Position numbers and translations under genes: made by a program. Source: Actinoplanes sp. M2I2 (lineage in GTDB: Bacteria; Actinomycetota; Actinomycetes; Mycobacteriales; Micromonosporaceae). Taken from it: a stretch of 64,000 nucleotides of DNA. The stretch is taken from positions 124,001-188,000 of the forward strand of contig NZ_JALPVJ010000008.1 of assembly GCF_023544445.1 (NCBI RefSeq), read 5' to 3'. Position 1 is the stretch's first letter, and every line of letters starts with the position of its first letter. Below, one piece after another: positions 44,674 through 53,062 of this stretch. The notes below the pieces were generated by a model that searched no databases, was not told the origin of the DNA, and saw only the letters and a list, made by a program, of their open reading frames with translations.

Positions 44674-45747
44674 ATGCCCGCTGCCCGCCTGCCCCTCGTC
44701 GTCACCGCCGACCCCGACCTGCTCGACGACCTGCTGCGCCTCGCCGCCGCCGGCGGCACCAAGGTCGATGTGGCGGCCGACCCGGCCGCCGCCCGCCCGA
44801 AATACGGCGCCGCCTCGCTCGTGATCATCGGCGCCGACCAGCTCGAGGCCTGCCTGCGCGCCCGGCTGCCGCGCCGTTCCCGGGTCGCCGTCGTCGGCCA
44901 CGGCGAGATCGCCGAGCCGATGTGGGAGGCCGCGAACGCCCATGGCGTGGAGCACATCGCCGAGCTGCCCACCGCCGAGTCCTGGGTGGTGGACCGCTTC
45001 GCCGAGCAGCTCGATCAGCCGGTCGGCCGGGTGCTGGCGGTCATCGGCGGGCGCGGTGGCGCCGGCGCGAGCACCCTGGCTGCCGGTCTGGCGATGACAG
45101 CGACGCGGGACCGTCGGCGCACCCTTCTCCTCGACGCCGACGCGCTCGGTGGCGGCCTCGACATGATGTTCGGCTGGGAGCGCAAGGACGGCCTGCGCTG
45201 GTCCGCGCTGGCCGAGGCGGGCGGCCGGGTCGACCCGCCCAGCCTGCTCGGCGCGCTGCCCTGCGACGGCGACCTGGTGCTGCTCTCGTTCGACCGGGAC
45301 GCCTCACCGTCGCTGCCCGCCGAAGCGATGGCGGCCACCATCGACGCCGGCCGCCGTGCCCGCGACGTGATCGTGGTCGATCTGCCGCGCCGGCTCGACG
45401 ACGCCGGCGCGCTCGCGCTCGAGTGCGCCGACCAGGTCGTGCTGATCGTGCCGGCCGAGGTGCGGGCGTCGGCGGCCGCGGCCCGGGTCGCCGGGATGGT
45501 GCGGGCGCACCGCCGTGACCTGTCCCTGGTGGTCCGCGGGCCGGCGCCGGGACGGCTGCGGGCCCGCGACATCGCCTCGGCGCTCGGGCTGCCGCTGATC
45601 GGCACGCTGCGGCCCGAACCGGCGATTTCCCAGCGGATCGAGCACGGCCTGCCCCCGGCGGCCGACGGCAAGGGGCCGCTCGCGCGGCTGTGCCGGCGGA
45701 TGCTCGCCGACCTCCTGCGGGACGCGGCCGTGGCGGTGGCGGCATGA
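44674..45747 (+). CDS. ssd: CpaE/Ssd-like MinD-type ATPase of the tad locus
   Basis: 357 residues; ATG preceded by GGAG (8 nt). N-terminal receiver-like region of about 115 residues, then a MinD-type P-loop with a deviant Walker A (GGRGGAGASTLAAGLA) and DADALGGGLD. It matches the 'helicase/secretion neighbourhood CpaE-like protein' of Actinobacteria (Rv3660c, septum-site-determining protein Ssd). It probably positions the pilus machine or affects septation. First gene of the tad operon; its stop overlaps the tadA start. Confidence 0.85.
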   Translation: MPAARLPLVVTADPDLLDDLLRLAAAGGTKVDVAADPAAARPKYGAASLVIIGADQLEACLRARLPRRSRVAVVGHGEIAEPMWEAANAHGVEHIAELPTAESWVVDRFAEQLDQPVGRVLAVIGGRGGAGASTLAAGLAMTATRDRRRTLLLDADALGGGLDMMFGWERKDGLRWSALAEAGGRVDPPSLLGALPCDGDLVLLSFDRDASPSLPAEAMAATIDAGRRARDVIVVDLPRRLDDAGALALECADQVVLIVPAEVRASAAAARVAGMVRAHRRDLSLVVRGPAPGRLRARDIASALGLPLIGTLRPEPAISQRIEHGLPPAADGKGPLARLCRRMLADLLRDAAVAVAA

Positions 45748-46967
45748 CGGCGTACTCCGGCCTCGGCAGCCGGCTCGCCGCCACCGCCCCGGTCGTGGCC
45801 GACCGGGTGCGCCACCGGTTCGCGGTCGACGGCGTGCCGGCGACCCCGGCCGCCGTGGTGCGGGCCGTTCGCGGCGAAGCCGACGTCGCGGTGCTGGGCG
45901 ACACGACGGTGCTGCGGCTGGCCGACCGGGTCCACGACCAACTGGTCGGGGCCGGACCGCTGGCCCCGCTGCTGGCCGACCCGGACGTCACCGATGTGCT
46001 GGTCAACGGGCTGGCGGTCTGGGTCGACCGGGGCGCGGGCCTGCAGCGGGCGCCGGTCGTGCTCGGCGATCGGGAAGAGGTGCGCCGCCTGGCCCAGCGT
46101 CTGGCGGCGGCGTGCGGGCGCCGGCTCGACGACGGCCAGCCGTACGCCGATGCCCGGCTGCCCGACGGCACCCGGCTGCACGCCGTGCTGCCCCCGGTGG
46201 CAGCCGACGGGCCTTACCTGTCGCTGCGCACCTTTCGGCACCGGCCCTTCCGGCTCGACGAGCTGATCGAGCGGGGCACGGTCCCGCCCACGATCGCCCC
46301 GGTGCTGGCGGCGATCGTCGCAGCCCGGCTGGCCTACCTCGTTACCGGCGGCACCGGCAGCGGCAAGACGACGTTGCTGGCGACCCTGCTCGGCATGGTG
46401 CCGCCGACCGAGCGCATCGTCCTGGTCGAGGACGCGGCCGAGCTGCGGCCGGCTCACCCGCACGTGGTCGCGCTCCAGGCCCGTACCGCGAACGTCGAGG
46501 GGGCGGGCGCGATCGGACTGGCCGACCTGGTGCGGCAGGCGTTGCGGATGCGACCCGACCGTCTCGTCGTGGGGGAGTGCCGGGGCGCCGAGGTCGTCGA
46601 TCTGCTGGGCGCGCTCAACACCGGGCACGACGGGGGCGCCGGGACGTTGCATGCCAACACCCCGGCCGATGTGCCGGCCCGGCTCGAGGCGCTGGGGATG
46701 CTCGGCGGGTTGCCCCGGGCGGCACTGCACGCCCAGGTGGTCGCGGCGCTGCAGGTAGTGCTCCAGGTGCGGCGTACGGACCGGGGGCGCGTCCTCGAGT
46801 CGGTGAGTGTGCTGCTGCCGTCCGGCGAGGCGAGGCTCGCGACCGTGGTCCCGGCCTGGCGGCGTCTGCACGGAGCCGGGCCGGGCGCGACGGCCCTGGC
46901 CCGCCTGCTGCTCGCCCGCGGCGTGGCCGTGCCCGCGGTCCTCGAGCCGCCGGTGGTGAAGCCGTGA
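45744..46967 (+). CDS. tadA: TadA-family secretion ATPase (CpaF-like)
   Basis: 407 residues from the ATG overlapping ssd. Type II/IV secretion ATPase with Walker A GGTGSGKTTLLATLLG, Asp box VLVEDAAELRP, Walker B MRPDRLVVGECRGAEVVDLL and His box GHDGGAGTLHANTP. Hexameric cytoplasmic motor for Tad pilus assembly. Homologue of Rv3659c. Coupled to tadB by a GTGA overlap. Confidence 0.94.
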   Translation: MTAYSGLGSRLAATAPVVADRVRHRFAVDGVPATPAAVVRAVRGEADVAVLGDTTVLRLADRVHDQLVGAGPLAPLLADPDVTDVLVNGLAVWVDRGAGLQRAPVVLGDREEVRRLAQRLAAACGRRLDDGQPYADARLPDGTRLHAVLPPVAADGPYLSLRTFRHRPFRLDELIERGTVPPTIAPVLAAIVAARLAYLVTGGTGSGKTTLLATLLGMVPPTERIVLVEDAAELRPAHPHVVALQARTANVEGAGAIGLADLVRQALRMRPDRLVVGECRGAEVVDLLGALNTGHDGGAGTLHANTPADVPARLEALGMLGGLPRAALHAQVVAALQVVLQVRRTDRGRVLESVSVLLPSGEARLATVVPAWRRLHGAGPGATALARLLLARGVAVPAVLEPPVVKP

Positions 46968-47674
46968 TCTGGGGACCCCTGCTCCTCGTGGCCGGCGCGT
47001 TGGCGGTCGTCCTGCCCGGCGGCTCGCTCCGGCGGCCCCGGATGTCGTTCGCGGTGCTCGGCAAGCGGGTCGTCGCCGTCGCCGTGGCGACGCCTCGGTC
47101 GGCGATGACCGGTGCGGTCGCGGTGACCTCGCTGCTCGGCCTGCTCACCGGAGGACCGGTGGCGGCGGTGATCGCGGGCGCCTACGCGGTGCTCGGCGGC
47201 CGGGCGTTGCTGCGCCGGGCCGCCCGGCGGCGGGCGGCCGTCGAACGCTCCGCGGCCCTCGACGCCCTGGCGGCGCTGGCCGCGGACCTGCGGGCCGGAC
47301 TGCCGCCGGCCGAGGCCCGAGCCGACTCCGACTCCGGCGATCGCCTGCGGCGGCTCACGACGTCGGTGTGGCGACTGGCCGAGCGCACCGGCGCACCCGC
47401 CGCCGACCTGGTCGAACGGGTGGAGGCCGACGCCCGCGCGGCCGACCGGGCCGCAGCGTCGGCCACCGCCCAGGCCGCGGGCGCCCAGGCCACGTCGATG
47501 ATGCTGGCGGCGCTGCCGTTGGCCGGTCTCGGGCTCGGCGTGGCCATGGGCGGCGACCCGTTCCACGTGCTGCTGCGGACGCCGCTGGGCGCCGCCTGCG
47601 GGCTCGTCGCGGTCGTCCTTCAGACGGCCGGGCTGCTCTGGTCCGAGCGCCTGGTGGGCGGGGTGACGCGGTGA
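46964..47674 (+). CDS. tadB: TadB-like inner-membrane platform protein
   Basis: 236 residues from GTG 46964 overlapping tadA. N-terminal membrane segments (WGPLLLVAGALAVVLPGG; TGAVAVTSLLGLLTGGPV), a GspF-like cytoplasmic helical part (SAALDALAALAADLRAGLPP), and two C-terminal helices. Forms the platform on which the ATPase acts. The core signature is short, as in actinobacterial tad loci (Rv3658c). Coupled to the next small ORF. Confidence 0.85.
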   Translation: MIWGPLLLVAGALAVVLPGGSLRRPRMSFAVLGKRVVAVAVATPRSAMTGAVAVTSLLGLLTGGPVAAVIAGAYAVLGGRALLRRAARRRAAVERSAALDALAALAADLRAGLPPAEARADSDSGDRLRRLTTSVWRLAERTGAPAADLVERVEADARAADRAAASATAQAAGAQATSMMLAALPLAGLGLGVAMGGDPFHVLLRTPLGAACGLVAVVLQTAGLLWSERLVGGVTR

Positions 47675-47850
47675 GCGCCCGGTGCGTGCTGGCCGAATAT
47701 CTCCGAGCCGGGCGGCCCGGGCGGATGCCGCTGCGGTCGTGCTGCGTGGCGGCGCTGGTGGCCGGCGGTCGCGGGTGCCCGTCACGGCCGGCCGGGAGGC
47801 CGACGGTCGAGGAGCGGGTGGCTGTCGCCGACCAGCCGGTGGCCTCGTGA
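47671..47850 (+). CDS. 59-residue Cys-containing ORF between tadB and tadC
   Basis: Starts at a GTG overlapping the tadB stop (GTGA) and ends at a TGA overlapping the tadC GTG (GTGA), so it bridges the two genes without a gap. About 54 of 59 codons end in G or C, as expected for a coding frame. Four cysteines (C5, C24, C25, C36), Arg/Gly/Pro-rich, no clear membrane helix. Unrecognised. Without it, about 170 bp between tadB and tadC would be untranslated, which would be out of character for this operon. It may instead be a degraded remnant of a longer tadB or tadC end. Confidence 0.5.
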   Translation: MSARCVLAEYLRAGRPGRMPLRSCCVAALVAGGRGCPSRPAGRPTVEERVAVADQPVAS

Positions 47851-48578
47851 CGGCCCTGCTGATCGGGGCGGCGGCTCTCGCGCTGGTCGTCGCGCCGGTG
47901 GTCGGCGGCCGAGCGGTGCGACGCCGGCTGGCCCGGCTGCGGGGCGTCCTGTCGTCCCGCTCGGCCGCGTCCGGAGCAGCGGACCCGCGCCGGACACGGA
48001 TCGTGCTGGCGGTCGCGGCCGGGCTGGCGGTGGCCGGGTTCTTCGGCACCTGGTGGGGCGTCGTGCTCGGCGCGGCCGGCGGGCTCGGGGCCGAGCGTTT
48101 TCTGAGGCGGCGCGAACCCACCTCGGTACGGCAGGAGCGCCGCGCCGCCGCGGCCGATCTGCCCCTCGGTGCCGACCTGCTGGCGGCGGCGTTGCGGGCC
48201 GGCGTCCCGGTCGACGGCGCGGCGGCCGCGGTCGCCGACGCGCTCGACGGCCCGCTCGGCACGCGCTTGCGCCGCACCGCCCGGTCGCTGGCGCTCGGCG
48301 CCGCACCGGCCGAGGCGTGGGCTCACCTCGCCGGCATTCCGGGAGCCGACCGGCTGATCGCCGCGGCCGTGCGCACCAGCGCGAGCGGCGGCGCGCTGGC
48401 CGGCGCCCTCGGCCGGCTCGCGGACGACCTGCGGGCCGACCGCGGGGTCGCGATCGAGGCGGCGGCGCAGCGGGCCGGCGTGCTGATCGTGCTGCCACTC
48501 GGCCTGTGTTTCCTGCCCGCCTTCCTGCTGGCCGGCCTTGTCCCGGTGCTGATCGCCGTCCTCGGCGACGTCCTCTGA
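47847..48578 (+). CDS. tadC: TadC-like inner-membrane platform protein
   Basis: 243 residues from GTG 47847. Two N-terminal helices (ALLIGAAALALVVAPVVGG; IVLAVAAGLAVAGFFGTWWG), a GspF-type helical region (LGADLLAAALRAGVPVDGAA, WAHLAGIPGADRLIAAAVRT) and a C-terminal helix pair (GVLIVLPLGLCFLPAFLLAG). Homologue of Rv3657c. Followed by the 18-bp repeat array before the pilin gene. Confidence 0.87.
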   Translation: MTALLIGAAALALVVAPVVGGRAVRRRLARLRGVLSSRSAASGAADPRRTRIVLAVAAGLAVAGFFGTWWGVVLGAAGGLGAERFLRRREPTSVRQERRAAAADLPLGADLLAAALRAGVPVDGAAAAVADALDGPLGTRLRRTARSLALGAAPAEAWAHLAGIPGADRLIAAAVRTSASGGALAGALGRLADDLRADRGVAIEAAAQRAGVLIVLPLGLCFLPAFLLAGLVPVLIAVLGDVL

Positions 48579-48608
48579 CCGACGCCATCGAGGGCCGGCC
48601 TCGAGCCG

Positions 48609-48698
48609 GTCGTCACCGCAACTGAAGTCGTCACGGCAACTGAAGTCGTCACCGCAACTGAAGTCGTCACCGCAACTGAAGTCGTCACCGCAACTGAA
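48609..48698 (+). repeat. Five tandem 18-bp repeats leading into the pilin ribosome binding site
   Basis: Five contiguous copies of GTCGTCACCGCAACTGAA (one with a single change, CACGG). The last copy runs into GGAG, forming the GAAGGAG ribosome binding site of the pilin gene 4-10 bp further on. The array fills the tadC-pilin gap. A 20-bp partial unit (GAGCCGGTCGTCACCGC region) precedes it. Confidence 0.92.
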
Positions 48699-48708
48699 GG
48701 AGAACCAC

Positions 48709-48894
48709 GTGCGCAATCTCATCGCGAACTTCGCCCGGCTGCGGGCCGAGGCGGCCGACGCCGGCATGAACACAGCCGAGTACGCCGTCGGCACTCTCGC
48801 GGCCGTCGCCTTCGCCGGAGTGCTCTACAAGGTCGTGACCAGCACGGGCGTCGCGGGCGCGCTGGACGCGGTCATCGATCGGGCCCTGAAGTGA
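48709..48894 (+). CDS. Flp-type pilin-like protein (DUF4244)
   Basis: 61 residues with a GTG start and GAAGGAG ribosome binding site. It has a type IV prepilin-like site: G19|M20 with Glu at mature position 5 and Tyr at 6 (DAG|MNTAEY), then the hydrophobic helix AVGTLAAVAFAGVLYKVV. This is the small pilin subunit of the actinobacterial Tad locus (Rv3656c-like). A prepilin peptidase gene is not in the window. Stop overlaps the tadE GTG. Confidence 0.9.
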   Translation: MRNLIANFARLRAEAADAGMNTAEYAVGTLAAVAFAGVLYKVVTSTGVAGALDAVIDRALK

Positions 48895-49250
48895 TCGGGC
48901 GCCGGTGGCCCGGTCGCGACCGGGGAGCGTTCACCGCCGAGCTCGCGGCCGGGCTGCCGGCGCTCATGCTGCTGCTCCTGGCCGGTCTCACCGCGGTCTC
49001 GGCGGTGGCGGCCAAGGGCCAGTGCCTGGACGCTGCCCGCGAGGCGGCCCTGGCCGAAGCCCGCGGCGACTCGGGCGCGGCCGCCGGCGCCCGGGTCGCC
49101 CAGACCGGCGCCGAGGTCGACATCGGCGGCGACGCCGACCTCGTGACGGCCCGGGTCCGGGCTCGTCTGCGGGTGCTCGGGGCCAACCTCCCGGCGATCA
49201 CCGTCGAAGGCACGGCGACGGCCGCGCGAGAACCGGAGCCCGTGCCTTGA
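48891..49250 (+). CDS. TadE-like pseudopilin
   Basis: 119 residues with a GTG start. N-terminal RDRGAFTAELAAGLPALMLL: a G|AFTAE prepilin-like processing site with Glu5, and one membrane helix; then a small extracytoplasmic domain. Minor pilin or pseudopilin of the Tad system (Rv3655c-like). Its TGA overlaps the next gene's TTG. Confidence 0.87.
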   Translation: MIGRRWPGRDRGAFTAELAAGLPALMLLLLAGLTAVSAVAAKGQCLDAAREAALAEARGDSGAAAGARVAQTGAEVDIGGDADLVTARVRARLRVLGANLPAITVEGTATAAREPEPVP

Positions 49251-49600
49251 GGGACCGGGGCGCGGCGACGATCCTCGTCCTGGCCTTCGGGCTGTTCCTG
49301 ACGATGGCCGGGGTGGCCGCGGCCGCCGTGGGAGCGGCTCGTGTGGGGCGGCACGCCGCCCGCACGGCGGCCGACCTGGGCGCACTGGCCGGGGCGGCGC
49401 AAGCGGTCTTCGGTCCGGAGCTCGCCTGTGCCCGGGCGGAGCAGTTGGTCACCGCCAACGCCGGGCGCATGACGGCGTGCGCGGTCGACGGCCTCGAGAT
49501 CACCGTGCGCGCCGAGGTCGTCGTCCGGGCCGTCCCCGGTCTGGATCGCCGGGCCGTCGCCACGGCCCGGGCCGGTCCGGTCTCCGCGCCGCCGCCTTGA
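49247..49600 (+). CDS. TadE/G-like protein of the helicase/secretion neighbourhood
   Basis: 117 residues from a TTG start that overlaps the tadE-like stop (TTGA), giving LRDRGAATILVLAFGLFLTM. One N-terminal membrane helix and a Cys-pair-containing exterior domain (GPELACARAEQLVTANAGRM, TACAVDGLEI). Lacks the Glu5 of true pseudopilins. Matches the 'helicase/secretion neighbourhood TadE-like' family (Rv3654c-like). Last gene of the operon, convergent with the DECH helicase. Confidence 0.85.
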   Translation: MRDRGAATILVLAFGLFLTMAGVAAAAVGAARVGRHAARTAADLGALAGAAQAVFGPELACARAEQLVTANAGRMTACAVDGLEITVRAEVVVRAVPGLDRRAVATARAGPVSAPPP

Positions 49601-49739
49601 CAGCCACGAGGCGCTGGATATCGGGCCCGCGCGATGCGATGGGGGCGATGCGATGGGGGTCGGGGCCTGATCCGCCGCCGTGACAGGCGCGATGCGCGGG
49701 GGCGGGCCCGGGAAGTCGGAACGGGGGCGACCGCGGCTG
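49601..49739. repeat. Gap with short direct repeats
   Basis: CGATGCGATGGGGG occurs twice in tandem (49632-49659). CCGCCGCCGTGACAG (about 49672-49686) repeats, with one mismatch, the stop context of the preceding gene (CCGCCGCCTTGACAG, 49592-49606). No gene in this convergent gap. Confidence 0.55.
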
Positions 49740-52100
49740 TCAGCCTTCGGGCCGGCGGGGCGCAGGCGTTGGGGTCGGGTTGTCGGCGGTCGCCAGGGCG
49801 GTGAGCACGATGTCGAGCACCTGGACGGCGCCCGGCTTGTGCAGCGGGTTGTTGCCGTTGCCGCACTTGGGGGACTGGACGCAAGAGGGGCAGCCGGCCT
49901 CACAGGCGCAGGCGGCGATCGCCTCGCGGGTCGCGGAGAGCCAGGCGGCGGCGGTGGCGTAGGCGCGTTCGGCGAAGCCCGCGCCGCCGGGATGGCCGTC
50001 GTAGACGAAGACCGTGGGCGCTTCGGTGTCGACGTGGTTGGCCGTGGACAGGCCACCGATGTCCCAGCGGTCGCACGTCGCCATCAGGGGCAGCAGGCCG
50101 ATCGCGGCGTGTTCGGCAGCGTGCAGCGCGCCGGGAACGTCCGGCGGTTCCACCCCGGCGATGTCCAGCGCCCGGGGCGAGATGGTGAACCAGACGGCGA
50201 CCGTGCGCAGCTCGCGCACCGGCAGATCCAGCGGCCTGGTGTCGATCACCTCGCCCGAGCCGAGCCGGCGGCGCTGGTACGAGACGACCTGGCTGGTCAC
50301 CTCGACCTCGCCCAGATGGAGGCCGACGGGGCCGGCGTTCACCGACGAACGGACGCCGAGCACCGACACGTCCGTGACGTCCCGGGCGTGGGTCGACCAG
50401 TCCGGTTCCTCGTGGTGCACCAGCGCCACCGCGTCGTCCAGATCCAGCTCGTCCACCAGGTAGGTCACGCCCTGATGCAGGTAGGCCGCTCCGGTGTGGA
50501 GCATGACGTGCGACGACGTCTGGTCGACCGTGCCGAGCAGCCGGCCGGTCGACGACTCCACCACTGAGACGGGGGCGCCGCCGGCCCCGCGCAGGTCGAC
50601 GTCGGGCCGGCCGGGATGGGTCCAGTACCAGCCCGACGGCCTCTTGCGCAGCGCCCCGGACGCGGTCAGCCCGTCGACCGCCGTCCGGGCCGCGTCGCCG
50701 CCGAAGAGCTCGAGATCCTCGGCCTTGAGCGGCGCCTCGGAGGCCGCGCAGCACAGTTGCGGGCCCAGCACGTACGGATTGGCCGGGTCGAGCACGGTCG
50801 CCTCGACCGGCCGCCCGAACAGCGCCGACGGGTGATGCACCAGGTAGGTGTCCAGCGGATCGTCCCGGGCGATCAGCACCGCCAGGGCCTCGCCGCCGGC
50901 CCGGCCCGCCCGGCCGGCCTGCTGCCACAGCGACGCCCGCGTGCCCGGGTAGCCGCAGATCAGCACCGCGTCGAGCCCGACCAGGTCGACGCCCAGCTCG
51001 AGCGCGTTGGTCGAGGCCAGCGCGAGCAGCTCGCCCGACATCAGCGCGCGCTCGATCCGGCGGCGGTCCTCCTTGAGATACCCGGCCCGGTACGCCGCCA
51101 CCCGGTCGCCGAGGCCGGGCACCGCCTCGTCCAGCGACCGCCGGGTCATCGTGGCGACCACCTCGGCCCCGCGCCGCGAGCGGACGAACGCGAGTGTCCG
51201 GGTGCCGGCCACCACCGCGTCGGCGAGCAGGTCGGCCGTCTCGCTGAGCGCGGACCGGCGCTCCGGCGGGACGTCCGGGTTGTCCGGCGACGGGGGCAGC
51301 AGCGGCGGCTCCCACAGGGCGAACGTCGTCGCTCCCCGTGGGGACGTGTCCGTGGTCACGGCGGTCACGGGCAGCCCGGTCAGGCGGGACGCGGCGTCGG
51401 CCGGGTCGCCCGACGTCGCCGAGGCCAGGACGAACGTGGGCGAACCGCCATACCGGGCGGACAACCGCCGCAGCCGGCGCAGCACGTGCGAGACGTGCGA
51501 GCCGAACACCCCGCGGTAGGCGTGGCACTCGTCGACCACCACGTACGAGAGCCGGCGCAGGAAGGCGCCCCAGCGTGAGTGGCCCGGCAACAGGCCGTGG
51601 TGGAGCATGTCGGGGTTGGTCAGCACCAGCCGGGAGTGCTGCCGGATCCACTCCCGCTCCTCCCGCGAGGTGTCACCGTCGTATGTGGCCGGCCGGACGC
51701 TGTCGAGCCCGAGCTTGGCCACCGCCCGTAACTGGTCGGCGGCCAGCGCCTTGGTCGGCGAGAGGTAGAGCGCCGTCGCCCGCGGGTCGTCGGTCAGCCG
51801 GGACAGCACCGGCAGCTGGTACGCCAGCGACTTGCCCGAGGCCGTGCCGGTGGCGACCACGACGTGCGTTCCGCCGGCGGCGAGCGATGCGGCGACGGCC
51901 TGGTGTTCCCAGGGCTGGGCGATCCCGTGCGCGCCGAGCGCGGCGATCACGTCGGGAGCCGCCCACTCGGGCCACGGGGCCGTGCGGCCCGCACGGGCCG
52001 GGATCTGCTCGACGTGGGTGACCGGGGAAGCCGACGTGCGCGCCCTCAGCCGGTGGAGCAGCTCGGCGGGGCTCTGGGCGGTCGACGTCACGTCCAGCAC
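49740..52100 (-). CDS. DECH-box helicase of the Tad neighbourhood (DUF1998 C-terminus)
   Basis: 786 residues with a GTG start. Superfamily 2 helicase: Walker A ATGTASGKSLAYQLPVL, DECH box VVVDECHAYRGVFG, motif VI region GRAGRAGGEALAVLIARDDP. The C-terminal part has a four-cysteine cluster CACEAGCPSCVQSPKCGNGN typical of the DUF1998 metal site. It belongs to the actinobacterial 'helicase/secretion neighbourhood DEAH-box helicase' family (Rv3649-like). A role in DNA repair or transformation-like uptake has been suggested for relatives, but nothing here proves it. Confidence 0.93.
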   Translation of the reverse strand: MLDVTSTAQSPAELLHRLRARTSASPVTHVEQIPARAGRTAPWPEWAAPDVIAALGAHGIAQPWEHQAVAASLAAGGTHVVVATGTASGKSLAYQLPVLSRLTDDPRATALYLSPTKALAADQLRAVAKLGLDSVRPATYDGDTSREEREWIRQHSRLVLTNPDMLHHGLLPGHSRWGAFLRRLSYVVVDECHAYRGVFGSHVSHVLRRLRRLSARYGGSPTFVLASATSGDPADAASRLTGLPVTAVTTDTSPRGATTFALWEPPLLPPSPDNPDVPPERRSALSETADLLADAVVAGTRTLAFVRSRRGAEVVATMTRRSLDEAVPGLGDRVAAYRAGYLKEDRRRIERALMSGELLALASTNALELGVDLVGLDAVLICGYPGTRASLWQQAGRAGRAGGEALAVLIARDDPLDTYLVHHPSALFGRPVEATVLDPANPYVLGPQLCCAASEAPLKAEDLELFGGDAARTAVDGLTASGALRKRPSGWYWTHPGRPDVDLRGAGGAPVSVVESSTGRLLGTVDQTSSHVMLHTGAAYLHQGVTYLVDELDLDDAVALVHHEEPDWSTHARDVTDVSVLGVRSSVNAGPVGLHLGEVEVTSQVVSYQRRRLGSGEVIDTRPLDLPVRELRTVAVWFTISPRALDIAGVEPPDVPGALHAAEHAAIGLLPLMATCDRWDIGGLSTANHVDTEAPTVFVYDGHPGGAGFAERAYATAAAWLSATREAIAACACEAGCPSCVQSPKCGNGNNPLHKPGAVQVLDIVLTALATADNPTPTPAPRRPEG

Positions 52101-52268
52101 TGTGACACCGGAATGGCGCGAACCTCAAACGGGTACGACGGTGGAGCCGGACGGCGGGCCATTACCGGGCGGTGGTTAGATTCGCAGGGGAGATCGGCTG
52201 CCGGCAGTGCCGCTACGTGCACAGGTCGGTTACGCGCATGAGTGTGCCCCCGGCAGGGAGGAGGAGCG

Positions 52269-52625
52269 ATGGAGCTGTCCCTTGCGACCCGCACCGTCGA
52301 CGAGCACACGGTGCTCGAGGTCGGCGGCGAGGTCGACGTCTATACGGCTCCGAGGTTGCGCGAGCGCCTCGTCGAGCTGGTCGACTCGGGGGTGCGCAAC
52401 GTCGTCGTCGACCTCGGCGGCGTCGAGTTCCTCGACTCCACGGGCCTGGGTGTGCTGGTCGGCGCGATGAAGCGGCTGCGGGTGGCGAACGGGCGGTTCA
52501 GCCTGGTCTGCTCCAAGGAGGCCCTTCTCAAGATCTTCCGGATCACGGCGCTCGACCAGGTGTTCCCGATCTTCCCCACGATCGAGGCGGCGACCCGGGA
52601 CAGCGACGGCAGCGCGACTTCGTGA
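52269..52625 (+). CDS. bldG: Anti-sigma factor antagonist BldG
   Basis: 118 residues; ATG directly after AGGGAGGAGGAGCG, a very strong ribosome binding site. STAS domain with [20 protein letters not shown] and [18 protein letters not shown]; the phosphorylatable serine is S57, the same number as in S. coelicolor BldG. C-terminal [18 protein letters not shown] also matches. BldG controls development and antibiotic production by partner switching with anti-sigma factors. Context (helicase divergent upstream, kinase-like gene downstream, hppA next) equals the Streptomyces locus. Confidence 0.9.
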   Translation: MELSLATRTVDEHTVLEVGGEVDVYTAPRLRERLVELVDSGVRNVVVDLGGVEFLDSTGLGVLVGAMKRLRVANGRFSLVCSKEALLKIFRITALDQVFPIFPTIEAATRDSDGSATS

Positions 52626-53062
52626 TGGCGACGGTTCGGCTGTCCTTTTCCCCGGCACCCGTGCACGTCCGCACGGCCCGGCTGGTCGGCGTCGCGGTGG
52701 CCCGGCGGGCCGGTGTGGCCGAGGAACTGCTGGACGAGGTCCGGCTGGCGATCGGTGAGGCGTGCACCCGAGCGGTCGCCCTGCACAACCAGTACGGCCT
52801 GGCCGACCTGGTGACGGTCGAGATGTCTGATTCGGAGGCATATGCCGTCCGGGTCATCGATCACGCCCCGATCGAGGCGAGCGTCGGCCTGACCAAGCTG
52901 CCGCCGGACGAGCTGGCCGACGAGTCGCTGACCGACGAGGCACTGACCACCGGCGTAGGTTTCGCCCTGCTCGCCGGTTTTGTCGATGACCTGCAGGTAC
53001 GCCCGGTGGAGGACGGTCCGGGCACCGAGGTCCGGATGGTCTGGCCGGTCCAGCGTCGCTGA
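52625..53062 (+). CDS. RsbW-like ATPase/anti-sigma factor paired with bldG
   Basis: 145 residues; ATG overlaps the bldG TGA by one base (TGATG), with GTG 52622 as an alternative. GHKL fold, with the N-box region reading EVRLAIGEACTRAVALHNQY: the usual Asn of ExxxN is Arg here, which should affect ATP/Mg binding. A Gly-rich ATP-lid region follows (TTGVGFALLAGFVDD). Likely BldG's cognate partner (SCO3548-like). The target sigma factor is not in the window. The stop codon is copied in the repeats that follow. Confidence 0.86.
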   Translation: MATVRLSFSPAPVHVRTARLVGVAVARRAGVAEELLDEVRLAIGEACTRAVALHNQYGLADLVTVEMSDSEAYAVRVIDHAPIEASVGLTKLPPDELADESLTDEALTTGVGFALLAGFVDDLQVRPVEDGPGTEVRMVWPVQRR

